Shown here piece by piece: positions 18,818 to 28,681 of a stretch of 64,000 nucleotides of DNA. A program made the position numbers and the translations under genes. The notes beneath the pieces are model-generated. The model saw nothing but the letters and a program-made list of their open reading frames with translations. It did not search any database and was not told the origin of the DNA. Each line of letters starts with the position of its first letter. Positions within the stretch are counted from its first letter, which is position 1. Origin of the DNA: Lysobacterales bacterium (lineage in GTDB: Bacteria > Pseudomonadota > Gammaproteobacteria > Xanthomonadales > Xanthomonadaceae); contig JAGRJY010000108.1 of assembly GCA_020442465.1 (NCBI GenBank), positions 124,001-188,000 on the forward strand, read 5' to 3'.

Positions 18818-19247
18818 GTCCCTGTCCGCCTGCCTCGGCCCGAGGCGCGGCAGGACGCTGTGGCCGCCGGTCGATCACCGCCCCGCGTATCATTCCGTCC
18901 AAGGGGAAGCGAGTCGGCAGGGCCAGCGGGGAATTCCCGTCGTCGGGCAACCTGCTTGGGGGTGACATGCGGGACACACCGAATGGGCTGAATCCAGAAG
19001 CGCTGCTCCGTGCGGATAGCGGCACCATGACGGTGCAAGGTATCGGAACGAGACGGCGAACCCATGTGTGTCGGGTCCAGGCCATGTCCCGAACCGTGCA
19101 CGTCAGCGCACTCCTGGCCTCGGCATGCCAGCACACTGCACCTGCCTCTCGCAGTCCGAAAGCCATCGGTCCCGGTGGCGGGGCCAACCCGTACCGCAGA
19201 CTCGACCTGACCCGCCTCCCCCATCAGAACGGAACGCAGTCACGCGG
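18818..19247. other. 430-base spacer between recN and the diguanylate cyclase gene
   Basis: No recognised gene or RNA. A plus-strand frame at 18967-19251 (starts MRDTPNGLNPEALL) has a GGGGG stretch before its ATG but no domain and an unconvincing composition. No c-di-GMP riboswitch core was recognised, which would have been notable in front of a GGDEF gene. Confidence 0.35.
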
Positions 19248-21128
19248 ATGAGCAAGCAAGGTCGATTGGCCCTCTACTGTTGCAGCCTGCCCGTACCAGC
19301 CTTGGCCGCTCTGTGGTGGCTGCGCGACAGCTACGCCGTGTGGCCCTCTCCACTGCAGTGGGCTCTGGCCGTATGCGCCCTGCTGATCGTGTGGCACTTC
19401 GGCCTCCCTGCCGCCGTCGGCGGACTTCGATCCATGGAGCGCGTGCCACAGATCGCGTTGTTGCTGGTCGGCGGCCCGGTGCCTGCAGCCCTGCAGTGTG
19501 CGCTGGCAGCGGTGGCATTCCCGTTCACCCATGCGGCCTACCGGCAGAATTCCTGGCGCATTGCCGCGTTGCGCGCGCTGAACAACATGTCGATGCTCAG
19601 CCTGATGATGGTCGCTGGCTGGCTGGCCTTCGATGCATTGGGTGGACACTTGCCTCTCGAGGTGCCCGGCTGGGGCGATCTGTTGCCGCTCATCGGCATG
19701 ATCGTGTCGATGCAGTCGGTGAACATCGTGATGCTGGTGGGCTATCACGCGGCTTCCGGGCGACCGATCGCGAAGAACCCAAGCGCCCTGATCGACGACG
19801 CCGATCTGCTGTTTGCACCGCTCGGCGTCCTGGCCGCGATGGTGTGGTTGCATCTCAACACCCTGGCCATGCTGCTGATGGCCGGCTTCGTCGGCATCTT
19901 CCTCGTCAGTCACCGGGCCAGCGGCGGGCTTCGCGCGAAGGCCGTGGCGAGCGCCACCGCGAAACGCTCCGCCGGCCTGTCGGGGGCACAGCGACTGGAC
20001 CGCCTCGCCGAGCAGGTGCTCACCGAAGTGCGTGAGACCTTCGTGTTCGACGAATTCATGTTCGGCGTGCTCGACCGCAAGCTCGACCAGCTGGATTTTC
20101 GCGTGCGCCTCAACGGGCCCGAGCGTCTGCCGAGACTGCTGCGCCCGCGCGACCAGGGGCTGTTCGGCTGGGTGGCGGCCAACGGTCGATCGCTGCTGGT
20201 GGAAGACTTCAGCAAGGCGTCGCCAGCGCTGCGGGAGCGCACCCAGATCCTCGGTCAGGAACCCGGCAGCATGCTGATCGCTCCGATCATGGATCACGAG
20301 GAAGTGGTCGGCATCATCAGCGTGCAGCACTTCAAGGCCTCGCAGTATCGCGATCACGACCTGACTCTGCTCGAGGCGATGGCGCATCGCCTGGCCCGCG
20401 GCGTGGCCGACGCGCGCGCGTTCGAGGAGCTCGACGACCTCCGTCTCGACCTGGAAAACAAGGTGCGCGAGCGCACGCGCGAGCTCAGCGAGCTGGTGCG
20501 TGAACGCGACCGACTGCTCAACGAACTGCGCGAGAAGAACCGTGCGCTCGACCGGCTGACCCGTGAGGATCCGCTGACCGAGCTGGCGAATCGCCGTGAA
20601 TTCGACCATGCGTTGACCCGCGAAATCGCGGCGGCAACACGACAGGAGCACAGTCTCTGTCTCGCCCTCATCGACCTGGACCAGTTCAAGCAGATCAACG
20701 ACCGCTTTGGCCACGCGGTGGGCGACCAGGTGCTGACCCAGGCCGCCGAGGTATTCCGCGCGCACTTCCGCGGCAGCGACCTGGTGGCCCGGGTCGGCGG
20801 CGAAGAGTTCGCCGTGTTGTTGCCGGACTGCACGCTCGATGATGCCCGGCAGCGCTGCGAGAGCCTGCGCACTGCCTACGCCGCGCACGACTGGCGCAGC
20901 ATCGAAAGCGAACTGCAGTCGACGCTCAGCGGTGGCCTGGTGCTGTGGCGCGGAGAAACCGGCTCACGACTGCTGGCCCGGGTGGATTCGTTGCTCTACG
21001 CCGCCAAGCAGGAAGGCAGAAACCGGATCGTCACCGAACCGGCTGAAGCCCCTGATCAGACGCGGGAGCGTCCCGTCGACGCCGAGGCCTCGATGTCCGA
21101 CGCACACAGCCCGGCGTCCGGGGACTGA
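19248..21128 (+). CDS. membrane-bound GAF-GGDEF diguanylate cyclase
   Basis: A 626-aa protein predicted to make cyclic di-GMP from two GTP. The N-terminal ~220 residues contain six or seven hydrophobic segments (for example LALYCCSLPVPALAALWWL, ALAVCALLIVWHFGLPAAV and LAMLLMAGFVGIFLVS). A GAF domain (about 240-385), a charged coiled coil (LRLDLENKVRERTRELSEL) and the GGDEF domain (about 450-615) follow. The catalytic motif is GGEEF at 517-521, so activity is expected, and an RxxD inhibitory I-site (RGSD, 508-511) stands exactly five residues before it. It is inserted between recN and fur, genes that are neighbours in related genomes. Confidence 0.9.
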   Translation: MSKQGRLALYCCSLPVPALAALWWLRDSYAVWPSPLQWALAVCALLIVWHFGLPAAVGGLRSMERVPQIALLLVGGPVPAALQCALAAVAFPFTHAAYRQNSWRIAALRALNNMSMLSLMMVAGWLAFDALGGHLPLEVPGWGDLLPLIGMIVSMQSVNIVMLVGYHAASGRPIAKNPSALIDDADLLFAPLGVLAAMVWLHLNTLAMLLMAGFVGIFLVSHRASGGLRAKAVASATAKRSAGLSGAQRLDRLAEQVLTEVRETFVFDEFMFGVLDRKLDQLDFRVRLNGPERLPRLLRPRDQGLFGWVAANGRSLLVEDFSKASPALRERTQILGQEPGSMLIAPIMDHEEVVGIISVQHFKASQYRDHDLTLLEAMAHRLARGVADARAFEELDDLRLDLENKVRERTRELSELVRERDRLLNELREKNRALDRLTREDPLTELANRREFDHALTREIAAATRQEHSLCLALIDLDQFKQINDRFGHAVGDQVLTQAAEVFRAHFRGSDLVARVGGEEFAVLLPDCTLDDARQRCESLRTAYAAHDWRSIESELQSTLSGGLVLWRGETGSRLLARVDSLLYAAKQEGRNRIVTEPAEAPDQTRERPVDAEASMSDAHSPASGD

Positions 21129-21178
21129 GCCCCGTCACAAGTCGAATTCATGTGGGCGCGCGCGCCGCGCGCGACTCG

Positions 21179-21586
21179 TCAGTCAGTGCGCTTCTTGCGC
21201 ACGTACAGCACGAGGCTGTGTTCCTCGATGATGTAGCCGTGCTTGTCCGCCACTTCTTTCTGCAGCCGCTCGATCTCTTCGGAGACGAACTCGATCACCT
21301 TGCCGGTATCGACATCGACCATGTGGTCGTGGTGCTTGCCGCGGTCGAGCTCGAACACCGCCTGTCCGCCTTCGAAGTTGTGCTTCATGACCAGTCCCGC
21401 AGCCTCGAACTGGGTCAGCACGCGGTAGACGGTGGCGAGACCGATGTCTTCCTGCGCCTCGAGGAGCTGCCTGTAGATGTCTTCGGCCGTCATGTGCCGC
21501 GGACTGGCGTGTTCCAGGATTTCCAGCACCCGCATGCGCGGATGGGTCACCTTCAGGCCGGCCTTGCGCAGGTCTTGTGATTCCAC
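21179..21586 (-). CDS. fur: ferric uptake regulator Fur
   Basis: A 135-aa Fe(II)-dependent repressor. The DNA-binding winged helix includes THPRMRVLEILEHAS, the helix DIYRQLLEAQEDIGLATVYR, and QFEAAGLVMKHNFEGG; the metal/dimer domain has RGKHHDHMVDVDTGKVIEF. The usual CxxC after HHDH is replaced (VDVDTG), so the structural Cys4 zinc site is absent, as in Pseudomonas aeruginosa Fur. GTG at 21586 is the start: AAGGAG lies 6 bases upstream and the frame beyond is not Fur-like. It is divergent from the bamE lipoprotein gene, as in Xanthomonas fur-omlA. Confidence 0.96.
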   Translation of the reverse strand: MESQDLRKAGLKVTHPRMRVLEILEHASPRHMTAEDIYRQLLEAQEDIGLATVYRVLTQFEAAGLVMKHNFEGGQAVFELDRGKHHDHMVDVDTGKVIEFVSEEIERLQKEVADKHGYIIEEHSLVLYVRKKRTD

Positions 21587-21730
21587 CTCGAACTCCTTGC
21601 TCCGTATCGCGACCGTATCCCTGGATGCGCACCCCTCCGGGCCACCAGCTGAACGCAGGTCGCCCGCGGTCCTGAACAGCGGCGGGCTTAGTGTATCATC
21701 GCGGCCTGCTTGAATTTTCAGCCGGTCTGC

Positions 21731-22138
21731 ATGCCTTCGATCCTTCGTTCCGCCCTGCTTGCCTCCTCGCTTTCGGCCCTCGTTGCCTGCGGCGCCATCT
21801 ACAAGGTCGACGTCTACCAGGGCAACCTGCTGGAGTCCGCCAATGTCGAGCAGGTCAAGGTCGGCATGAGCAAGCGTCAGGTGCTGACCTTGCTGGGCAG
21901 TCCGTCGGTTGCCGATCCGTTTCATCAGGATCGCTGGGACTACCTGACTTCGCAGAGCCAGCGCGGCAGCGATGCCGAAGTGAAGAACCTGGTGCTCACC
22001 TTCGACGGCGATCAGCTCGCCTCCATCGAGGGCGACTACTTCCCCGAACAGGACGAAGCCCTGGTTCGGCGACTGGCGAAGCAGCGCTACGTGAATCTTC
22101 CGCGCGAAGAGAAGAACAAGCGCCGCGCAGGCCGCTGA
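21731..22138 (+). CDS. bamE: outer membrane protein assembly factor BamE (OmlA/SmpA lipoprotein)
   Basis: A 135-aa lipoprotein of the beta-barrel assembly machine. The signal peptide ends in a lipobox LVAC with Cys20 as the acylated residue. The BamE fold is seen in YQGNLLESANVEQVKVGMSK, then QVLTLLGSPSVADPF, RWDYLTSQ and LVLTFDGDQLASIEGDYFP. The basic tail (EEKNKRRAGR) is typical of Xanthomonadaceae OmlA. ATG at 21731 gives the correct signal peptide; the longer open frame does not. Shares its upstream region with fur. Confidence 0.95.
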   Translation: MPSILRSALLASSLSALVACGAIYKVDVYQGNLLESANVEQVKVGMSKRQVLTLLGSPSVADPFHQDRWDYLTSQSQRGSDAEVKNLVLTFDGDQLASIEGDYFPEQDEALVRRLAKQRYVNLPREEKNKRRAGR

Positions 22139-22192
22139 GTCGCGGCAACCGCCTTCGTCGGTCGCATCGGGCACACCCCAGGCGGGTGAGCC

Positions 22193-22495
22193 TCACTTTC
22201 GCCGCTTGACCGCCTCGCCCGCGCGACGCCGCCTGGCCTCCATGGGGTCACAGCGCAGCGGGCGGTAGATTTCGACGCGATCGGCGTTTCTCAACGGCTG
22301 CTCCAGTTCGACCAGCGCTCCGAAGATACCCGCGCTGGGGGCCGAACCGATCTCGGGAAAGGTCGCCGCCACCCCGCTGGCATCGAGGGCATCCTGCACA
22401 CATGCGCCCAGCGGCAGTACGCCACGCCAGCGCCAGCATCGATCCGGCAGAGCGAACACGACCTCCACCTGCAGCGCGGTTCCCTCAGGGCCCAC
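22193..22495 (-). CDS. rnfH: RnfH family ubiquitin-like-fold protein
   Basis: A 100-aa member of the RnfH/YfjF family. Typical segments are LQVEVVFALPDRCWRW, LPLGACVQDALDASG, IGSAPSAGIFGALVELEQPL and NADRVEIYRPLRCDPMEARRRRA. The family is named after a gene in some rnf operons, but no rnf genes are here and its role is unknown. GTG at 22495 overlaps the end of ratA by 11 bases, so the two genes are translationally coupled; this ratA-rnfH pairing is conserved in many proteobacteria. Confidence 0.88.
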   Translation of the reverse strand: MGPEGTALQVEVVFALPDRCWRWRGVLPLGACVQDALDASGVAATFPEIGSAPSAGIFGALVELEQPLRNADRVEIYRPLRCDPMEARRRRAGEAVKRRK

Positions 22496-22913
22496 GACGC
22501 GCCTCGCGCACGAATTCGTCCACGAGCTTGTCGGCAAGCGTCCTGAACCCGCCCGCCAAGGCGCTGCCCACGAAGCGACCGGCCATCTCGAAATCGAGTG
22601 CCAGTGAGACCTTGCAGGCCTCTTCCGTCAGCGGCTGGAACACCCAGGCTCCGGCAAGGCGCGAGAACGGGCCGTCGACCAGACCGAGATCGATGCGGCG
22701 GTCGGGCTCGAACCGGTTCCGCGTGGTGAATGACTGGCTGATCCCGGCCATGCGCAGATCCAGCCGCGCGACCAGCTCGTTTTCGCCACGCTGTAGAATG
22801 GCGCTGTGCTCGCACCAGCGAAAACGCCCGGGGTATCCCTCGACGTCGTGCACGAGCTGAAACATCACCGAAGCGGGACGACGCACGATCGCGCTTCGTT
22901 CGATCCGACTCAT
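22485..22913 (-). CDS. ratA: RatA/COQ10-like START-domain protein
   Basis: A 142-aa START/polyketide-cyclase-fold protein. It begins MSRIERSAIVRRPASVMFQL and has DVEGYPGRFRWCEHSAIL, SQSFTTRNRFEPDRRIDLGL and a C-terminal amphipathic helix LADKLVDEFVREARRGP. The family includes mitochondrial COQ10, which assists ubiquinone function, and E. coli RatA, once described as a ribosome-association toxin. ATG at 22913 starts at the domain; the frame continues to 23006 but overlaps smpB. It is divergent from smpB, as in many gammaproteobacteria. Confidence 0.92.
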   Translation of the reverse strand: MSRIERSAIVRRPASVMFQLVHDVEGYPGRFRWCEHSAILQRGENELVARLDLRMAGISQSFTTRNRFEPDRRIDLGLVDGPFSRLAGAWVFQPLTEEACKVSLALDFEMAGRFVGSALAGGFRTLADKLVDEFVREARRGP

Positions 22914-22996
22914 GATCGCCGGGCTCCGACGACCGCGGGGACGCATCGCAGTGTCGTCCGGCACCAAAGTAGATAGCTTGGCAAGGAAGCAGTGGC

Positions 22997-23491
22997 ATGG
23001 CGGCAAAGAAGGCCAAGAAGGATAGCGAAACCGGCGGCACCATTGCGCTGAACAAGCGCGCGCGCCACGAATACCACCTGGGCGACCGGTTCGAGGCGGG
23101 CCTCTCCTTGCAGGGCTGGGAGCTCAAGGCCATCCGCGCGGGTCGGGCGAATATCGGCGAGAGCTACGCGACCATCCGCAATGGCGAGATCTTCCTGTTC
23201 GGCGCGCAGATCACGCCGCTGATCTCCGCCTCGACACACGTGGTCGCGGACGACCGCCGAACGCGCAAACTGCTGCTGCACCGCCACGAGATCGACCGTC
23301 TGATCGGCCGCGTCGAGCGCGATGGGTTCACGCTGATTCCCACCGCGCTCTACTGGAAGCGCAACAAGGTCAAGCTGGAGCTCGCCCTCGCGAAAGGCAA
23401 GCAGGAGCACGACAAGCGCCAGACCAGCAAGGACCGCGAGTGGGCGATCGAGAAGCAACGCGCCCTGCGCAAGCACAACCGCGACGCCTGA
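22997..23491 (+). CDS. smpB: SsrA-binding protein SmpB
   Basis: A 164-aa SmpB, the partner of tmRNA in rescuing stalled ribosomes. The OB-barrel shows IALNKRARHEYHLGDRFEAG, GLSLQGWELKAIRAGRANI, ESYATIRNGEIFLFGAQIT and RKLLLHRHEIDRLIG; the basic tail that reads the empty A-site is REWAIEKQRALRKHNRDA. AAGGA precedes the ATG. The last 103 bases of the gene region recur about 940 bases downstream (24341-24443), and its partner ssrA lies just beyond that copy. Confidence 0.97.
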   Translation: MAAKKAKKDSETGGTIALNKRARHEYHLGDRFEAGLSLQGWELKAIRAGRANIGESYATIRNGEIFLFGAQITPLISASTHVVADDRRTRKLLLHRHEIDRLIGRVERDGFTLIPTALYWKRNKVKLELALAKGKQEHDKRQTSKDREWAIEKQRALRKHNRDA

Positions 23492-23503
23492 GCGCGAATC
23501 CGG
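23401..23503 (+). repeat. direct repeat, copy A (smpB 3' end)
   Basis: These 103 bases cover the last 29 codons, the stop codon and 12 bases after smpB. They match 24341-24443 at 97 of 103 positions, with one perfect run of about 59 bases ending at the stop codon. Copy B marks the far end of the intervening segment that carries the DUF4124 gene. Confidence 0.9.
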
Positions 23504-23647
23504 AGGCAAACGCGCTTCAGATTCCTCTACATGACCATCAAATTCGAATCCTGGAAGTGGCTTCCAAGGCACCAGCCTGCGATAATCTTGTAGACGGGCA
23601 CTCAGATGTCCGGGTGCTTCCCACAGCTCCTCCGAAGGTCAACACAC

Positions 23648-24181
23648 ATGTTGCGACTTATTTCGCTACTTGCCGGAATGCTAATTTGCCATGGCGCTGG
23701 AGCTCAGAGCCTCTACAAGTGCAAGGGTGCCAACGGCGTGACAGCCTATCAGGAGAAGCCCTGTAGCGCAGACGCGGACACCGTAGACCGGCGCTGGATT
23801 GCCGCCGAGCCTGACTCGGCGAGCAAGAAGGTCACAAGCGGAGGCAACCCTGTCACGCAATCCACACTTACGCAGCAATTCGGCGGATATGTTGCGCAGA
23901 ATCGAATGCCGGGAACTGCCCCCACTCCTGTCGCACCGAACTCGAATGGTGACAAGTCGGTGGGCTACGCGTGCAGCGCCAACGGCAGTACGTGGTTCCA
24001 GGAGGAACCTTGTCCGAAGTTCAAGACCGCTCATGGCTACTGGGCTGACACCGGACAATCAGGCACATCGTTCACAACAGTGGAGCAACGCCCGGCCACC
24101 AAGAAGGACATGTGCTCGGGCAAGCTGAGCACAGGCTCCAGTGCGAGAGATACGTACGCAAAGAAGAAGATTCGCTGCTAG
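23648..24181 (+). CDS. exported DUF4124-domain protein
   Basis: A 177-aa protein with a signal peptide (MLRLISLLAGMLICHGAGA) followed at once by the DUF4124 pattern SLYKCKGANGVTAYQEKPC, which repeats in variant form as YACSANGSTWFQEEPCPKF near residue 115. Each carries a Cys pair, likely disulfide-bonded in the periplasm. A basic C-terminus ends KKKIRC. The coding sequence is visibly more AT-rich than smpB. It lies in the segment bracketed by the two copies of the smpB 3' end, which suggests it arrived as an insertion. Role unknown. Confidence 0.75.
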   Translation: MLRLISLLAGMLICHGAGAQSLYKCKGANGVTAYQEKPCSADADTVDRRWIAAEPDSASKKVTSGGNPVTQSTLTQQFGGYVAQNRMPGTAPTPVAPNSNGDKSVGYACSANGSTWFQEEPCPKFKTAHGYWADTGQSGTSFTTVEQRPATKKDMCSGKLSTGSSARDTYAKKKIRC

Positions 24182-24289
24182 GTGCTCACGGTGCTCGCAG
24201 CAGACGCGGTAGGAGTGATCTGACTGATCGGCGCAACGGAAAATCCGGACATCGTCGCCTGAAGGCACTGCGGATTTGATCCTTACTCG

Positions 24290-24431
24290 CTACATGGAAG
24301 CTCAACGAGGCCGATTTGACGTTCGTCCTGGCGAATGGCAGCAGGAGCACGACGAGCAGCAGTCCAGCAAGCACCGCGAGTGGGCGATCGAGAAGCAACG
24401 CGCCCTGCGCAAGCACAACCGCGACGCCTGA
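24290..24431 (+). pseudogene. duplicated, decayed 3' fragment of smpB
   Basis: From CTACATGGAAG at 24290 the sequence aligns with smpB from CTACTGGAAG (about 23350): weakly at first, with a one-base deletion near 24340 that breaks the frame, then almost perfectly through the stop codon at 24429-24431. The preserved part would encode REWAIEKQRALRKHNRDA, identical to the SmpB tail. There is no start, so it is a remnant. Similarity may reach slightly further upstream. Confidence 0.8.
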
Positions 24432-24443
24432 ACGCGAATCCGG
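24341..24443 (+). repeat. direct repeat, copy B (beside ssrA)
   Basis: Second copy of the smpB 3' sequence described at 23401-23503: six mismatches in 103 bases, five of them in its first 32 bases. Confidence 0.9.
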
Positions 24444-24642
24444 TTTGCGGCGCGTCGTTTCGCCCTATTCGACTTCGACCGCGCGCGCATAGCTTCCACC
24501 GCCGCGGTAGATCGTCCCGGAGCTGCCCGGGCGTCACTTCAGCCGGTTGGTCCGATGCGGTGACCAGGGCCGGCACGTCCTGCTGCGTGTCGGGCCGGGC
24601 ACCCGAAGTTGAACGGCGCCACCTCCCCGCAGATTGCGCCGC

Positions 24643-24671
24643 TTGAAGCGCACCGTCCGCATCCCCATACT
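24643..24671 (+). promoter_or_regulatory. candidate ssrA promoter
   Basis: TTGAAG (24643-24648) and CATACT (24666-24671) are separated by 17 bases, a fair sigma-70 match, ending 36 bases before the mature tmRNA 5' end. Confidence 0.4.
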
Positions 24672-24707
24672 GAAGACATCGGTGGACCACACTGCTTCCC
24701 AGTTTCC

Positions 24708-25061
24708 GGGGGTGTCCTGGCTTCGACGGGGGTGGCGAAATCGACCGGTGCATGCCGAGGGGGCAGCTTTCCTCGTTAATCCAGCGGCAAACAATCAGAC
24801 GCCAACGACGACGTCTACGCTCTGGCCGCTTAAGGCCTAGCCCCGAACCGACTTGTGCCCGTGCTCGTCGGTGTAGGGTCATGATCACGGGATCGGCATC
24901 GGTGGCGACCCGTCAGCAGATGCCTAAATCAAAGCGGGTGTGGGTCAGGGTGTGCCTCGCACGTTGTGTTGCCCTGCTCCGAGACCAAACAACGAGCTAA
25001 GCATGTAGTGCCGGAGATGGAGTGCCTTCGGACGGGGGTTCAACTCCCCCCACCTCCACCA
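24708..25061 (+). ncRNA. ssrA: transfer-messenger RNA (tmRNA)
   Basis: A one-piece tmRNA of about 354 nt. The 5' end GGGGGTGTCCTGGCTTCGAC and the 3' end (TTCAACTCCCCCCACC, then TCCACCA) form the alanine-tRNA-like domain; GGGGGTG pairs with CACCTCC as the acceptor stem, with the usual G-U third pair, and CCA is encoded. The tag reading frame starts at GCC 24801 and encodes ANDDVYALAA with TAA at 24831-24833. It tags and rescues stalled translation products with SmpB, whose gene lies upstream. Confidence 0.95.
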
Positions 25062-25066
25062 ACCTG

Positions 25067-25098
25067 AAAGCTCGAGCTCGCTCGGGCTTTTTCTTTTT
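25067..25098 (+). terminator. rho-independent terminator of ssrA
   Basis: A ten-pair stem (AAAGCTCGAG with CTCGGGCTTT, one G-U pair) closes a 4-base loop and runs into a T-rich tract (TTTTTCTTTTT). It lies 6 bases after the tmRNA 3' end and is the clearest intrinsic terminator in the window. Confidence 0.8.
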
Positions 25099-25719
25099 GC
25101 CAGGGCGAGCAGTCTCGGCGCAGCCCATTCGACCCCAGTTTGGGTCACATGCGCCTCGAAGCGGCGTCTCGTGGCGGTAACGCCGCAGCGGGAGACACGC
25201 TTTGGACTCGGTACCGTTCCACTTCGAAGCCTTCGGTGGCCTGGGCGAAGTGCTCGGCCTGGCTCGGGCCGATCAGGCCGGCCTGGTCCTGCAGTTCAGC
25301 ACTCGCGATGCGCTGTTCGGCGTACTCAAGAGCCCCACGCGCAACCTGTGCATTGGGTACGAAGACCTGCTCAGCGTGCGATTCCGTTCCGGGTTTCTCT
25401 GGATGACGCCGCATATCGAGCTCCGGGTGCGCAATCTGGACGTGCTGGGCGACCTGCCCGAATCCAGCGAGGGAAGGGTCTGCCTGAGCCTGCGCTGGCG
25501 CGATCGCCGAGATGCCCAGGCGTTCGCGGCCGATCTTGATCAGTTGCGCGCGCATCGCCGGATTCTCCAACTCGATCGCGCCCTGGATGCCATGGGCGCC
25601 CCGCGTCCCTCAGATTGGAGGGAGCCGCCACCCCAGCCGGCATGCCTGGCCGATTCCACGCTGCCTACCGAATCCGCGCAAACAGGGTATCAGTCGCGCA
25701 AACGCCACGACCGCGTCGA

Positions 25720-26945
<1,226 letters not shown>

Positions 26946-26949
<4 letters not shown>

Positions 26950-28616
26950 GCTGCTTCGCGTTCGGCGCGTGCGATCACGTATTCACCGGAGACCTCGAGC
27001 ACACGCAGGTGATTCAAGGTCTCGCGCAGGGCTTCCGGCACCTCGAGATCACGCGATTCCGAGGCGCGCACCAGCTCCGCCTCGAGATCATCGACTTCCA
27101 CACCGCTGCCCAAGGCCAGGTGGAGGGAGCCATGCGAGTCGTCGCGAACCGGCATGAACTGCACCGCACGTTGCGGCCTGGGCGCGCCCGCCTGCAGGCT
27201 GTCACGATCCCGCACCTTCACTGCAACCGCACGGGTCCGTCGGGCCAGCAGCTCCAGGCCCGCGTAGACCGTTCCATCCGGGTCATAGCGTAACCAGCGG
27301 ATGCAGGCAAGCATCCACGGCGTCTGTTCATCGACCGCTTCGTCCGTGAGACCGAGCAGCTCGCCCACGCGTGCGCGGACCGATTCCTCGGTCGGCCAGC
27401 GTACGCGGTATCCGCCCAGGCTCTGGTCGAGCACCTCGGTGAGGTGAAGCGGAATGCGTCCCGAATCGATGCCCGACTGCGCCCACGTGGCGCGCCGGCG
27501 GTCCTGTTGGCTGTCCTTGGCGCCGGCCTGCTGCAGGAACCCCTCGAAATCGTGCTTGCCGGAAAGATGAAAATGCAGCCCGGCCAAACCGATGACCGCA
27601 CGCAGCTGATGCGTCGCCGGCAGTCGCTGGTTGCGTCGCGTCGCCGAAGTGCCCCACCCGCCCCGGAGCTTGCGCAGCAGCTCGACGGTGGAGGCAACAG
27701 AGCGACCGCCACGCCCGCGCAGGAGTACCGGCCCGGACGCATTGCCCGACAGCGGTATCTCAAGCAGGTCACGCAGCGGCATCAGGTCGAGCCAAAGCAG
27801 CGAGCCGCTCTCCTGGGCGCGCTCCTCCGGCACGAAGCCAGGACCGGAGTCGGAGTCGGTGGGCAGCGCAAACACCTGGCCGCCGCCGCGGCTGTCCGAC
27901 ACCGACAGATGGCTCGCCAGATCAGCGGTGACCCGCCAAAGCTCTTCCTGCTCTTTCTGGCTGAACCGGTACGGGTTGGACAACGCGAGCAGGCTTGCCT
28001 GCGTATAGAGCTCCTCCACCGTCATCGGTTTCGGCTCACAGCTGTCCTCCACCGCCTTTTCCTGCAGTTTCACCGACCGCGCGAACAGGTACAGGCGATG
28101 CAGCAGGGTCCAGCGCCCCGAGGGCGGAGACTGGTAGATGTTGTAGGCATGGGTGAAGGTCTTGGCGGCGTGGTAACTCGCGCGCACCAGCGCCGTCGCG
28201 ACGGCGCCGCCGCGCAGAAACGGCACGCTGCCGGCGGGCGCACAATGCTCGATCACCGCGAGGCGATAGCCCTCCGCCAACGCCATCTCGAAGTAGGTCA
28301 GCTGGTCGATCGCCCTCGCCTTGGCGGCCACCAACGGCACGGTGCCACCCTGCGCCTGCTGCTTGAGCGTTTGCATGATCTCCAGCACCGCCGGGCGAAT
28401 GGCCTCAAGCACTGCCAGTCGCGCGCCACCCTCGAGGATGGATTGGGAGAGCTTCTCGAGCACCTCCATCAGCATGCGCAGGGTCACCGCCTGGTTGGCG
28501 CGGGGCAGTGCCTCGGCCCAAGTCTGGGCACGCTTGCCGTCCAGAGGCAGATCCGGATCGTTGGGTGCTTCGCGAGGAAGCAGACCCTCTTGCAGCAGAC
28601 TGTACGCGGCCGTCAT
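26946..28616 (-). CDS. uncharacterised 556-aa cytoplasmic protein upstream of ispG
   Basis: A 556-aa protein with no signal peptide or membrane helix. The N-terminal ~230 residues are helical ([59 protein letters not shown]). The C-terminal third contains a beta-rich region with [19 protein letters not shown] and [11 protein letters not shown], reminiscent of the S/N-xGG box of PilZ-type c-di-GMP-binding domains, though the arginine motif expected before it is not clear. Similar proteins in Xanthomonadales are usually annotated as hypothetical or PilZ-related. It overlaps ispG by 4 bases, but a role in isoprenoid synthesis is not implied. It is divergent from the electron-transfer cluster. 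Confidence 0.6.
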
Positions 28617-28681
28617 GCGTCTTCGCGAAAGCGGTATCCGCGCATAGCTTATCCGCTTTGAACGGCCGGCGGCGCGGCTTC

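Noticed and set aside
18967..19251. 94-codon plus-strand frame before the diguanylate cyclase
   Set aside because: No domain, unusual composition, and it overlaps the next start; kept only as a note on the spacer.
21153..21172. Alternating GCGCGC tract between the diguanylate cyclase and fur
   Set aside because: It is self-complementary but simple-sequence, with no T-tract, so not called a terminator.
24801..24840. Alternative tmRNA tag frame starting GCA at 24787
   Set aside because: That frame gives ANNQTPTTTSTLWPL, unlike any known tag; GCC at 24801 gives ANDDVYALAA with the stop in the expected place.
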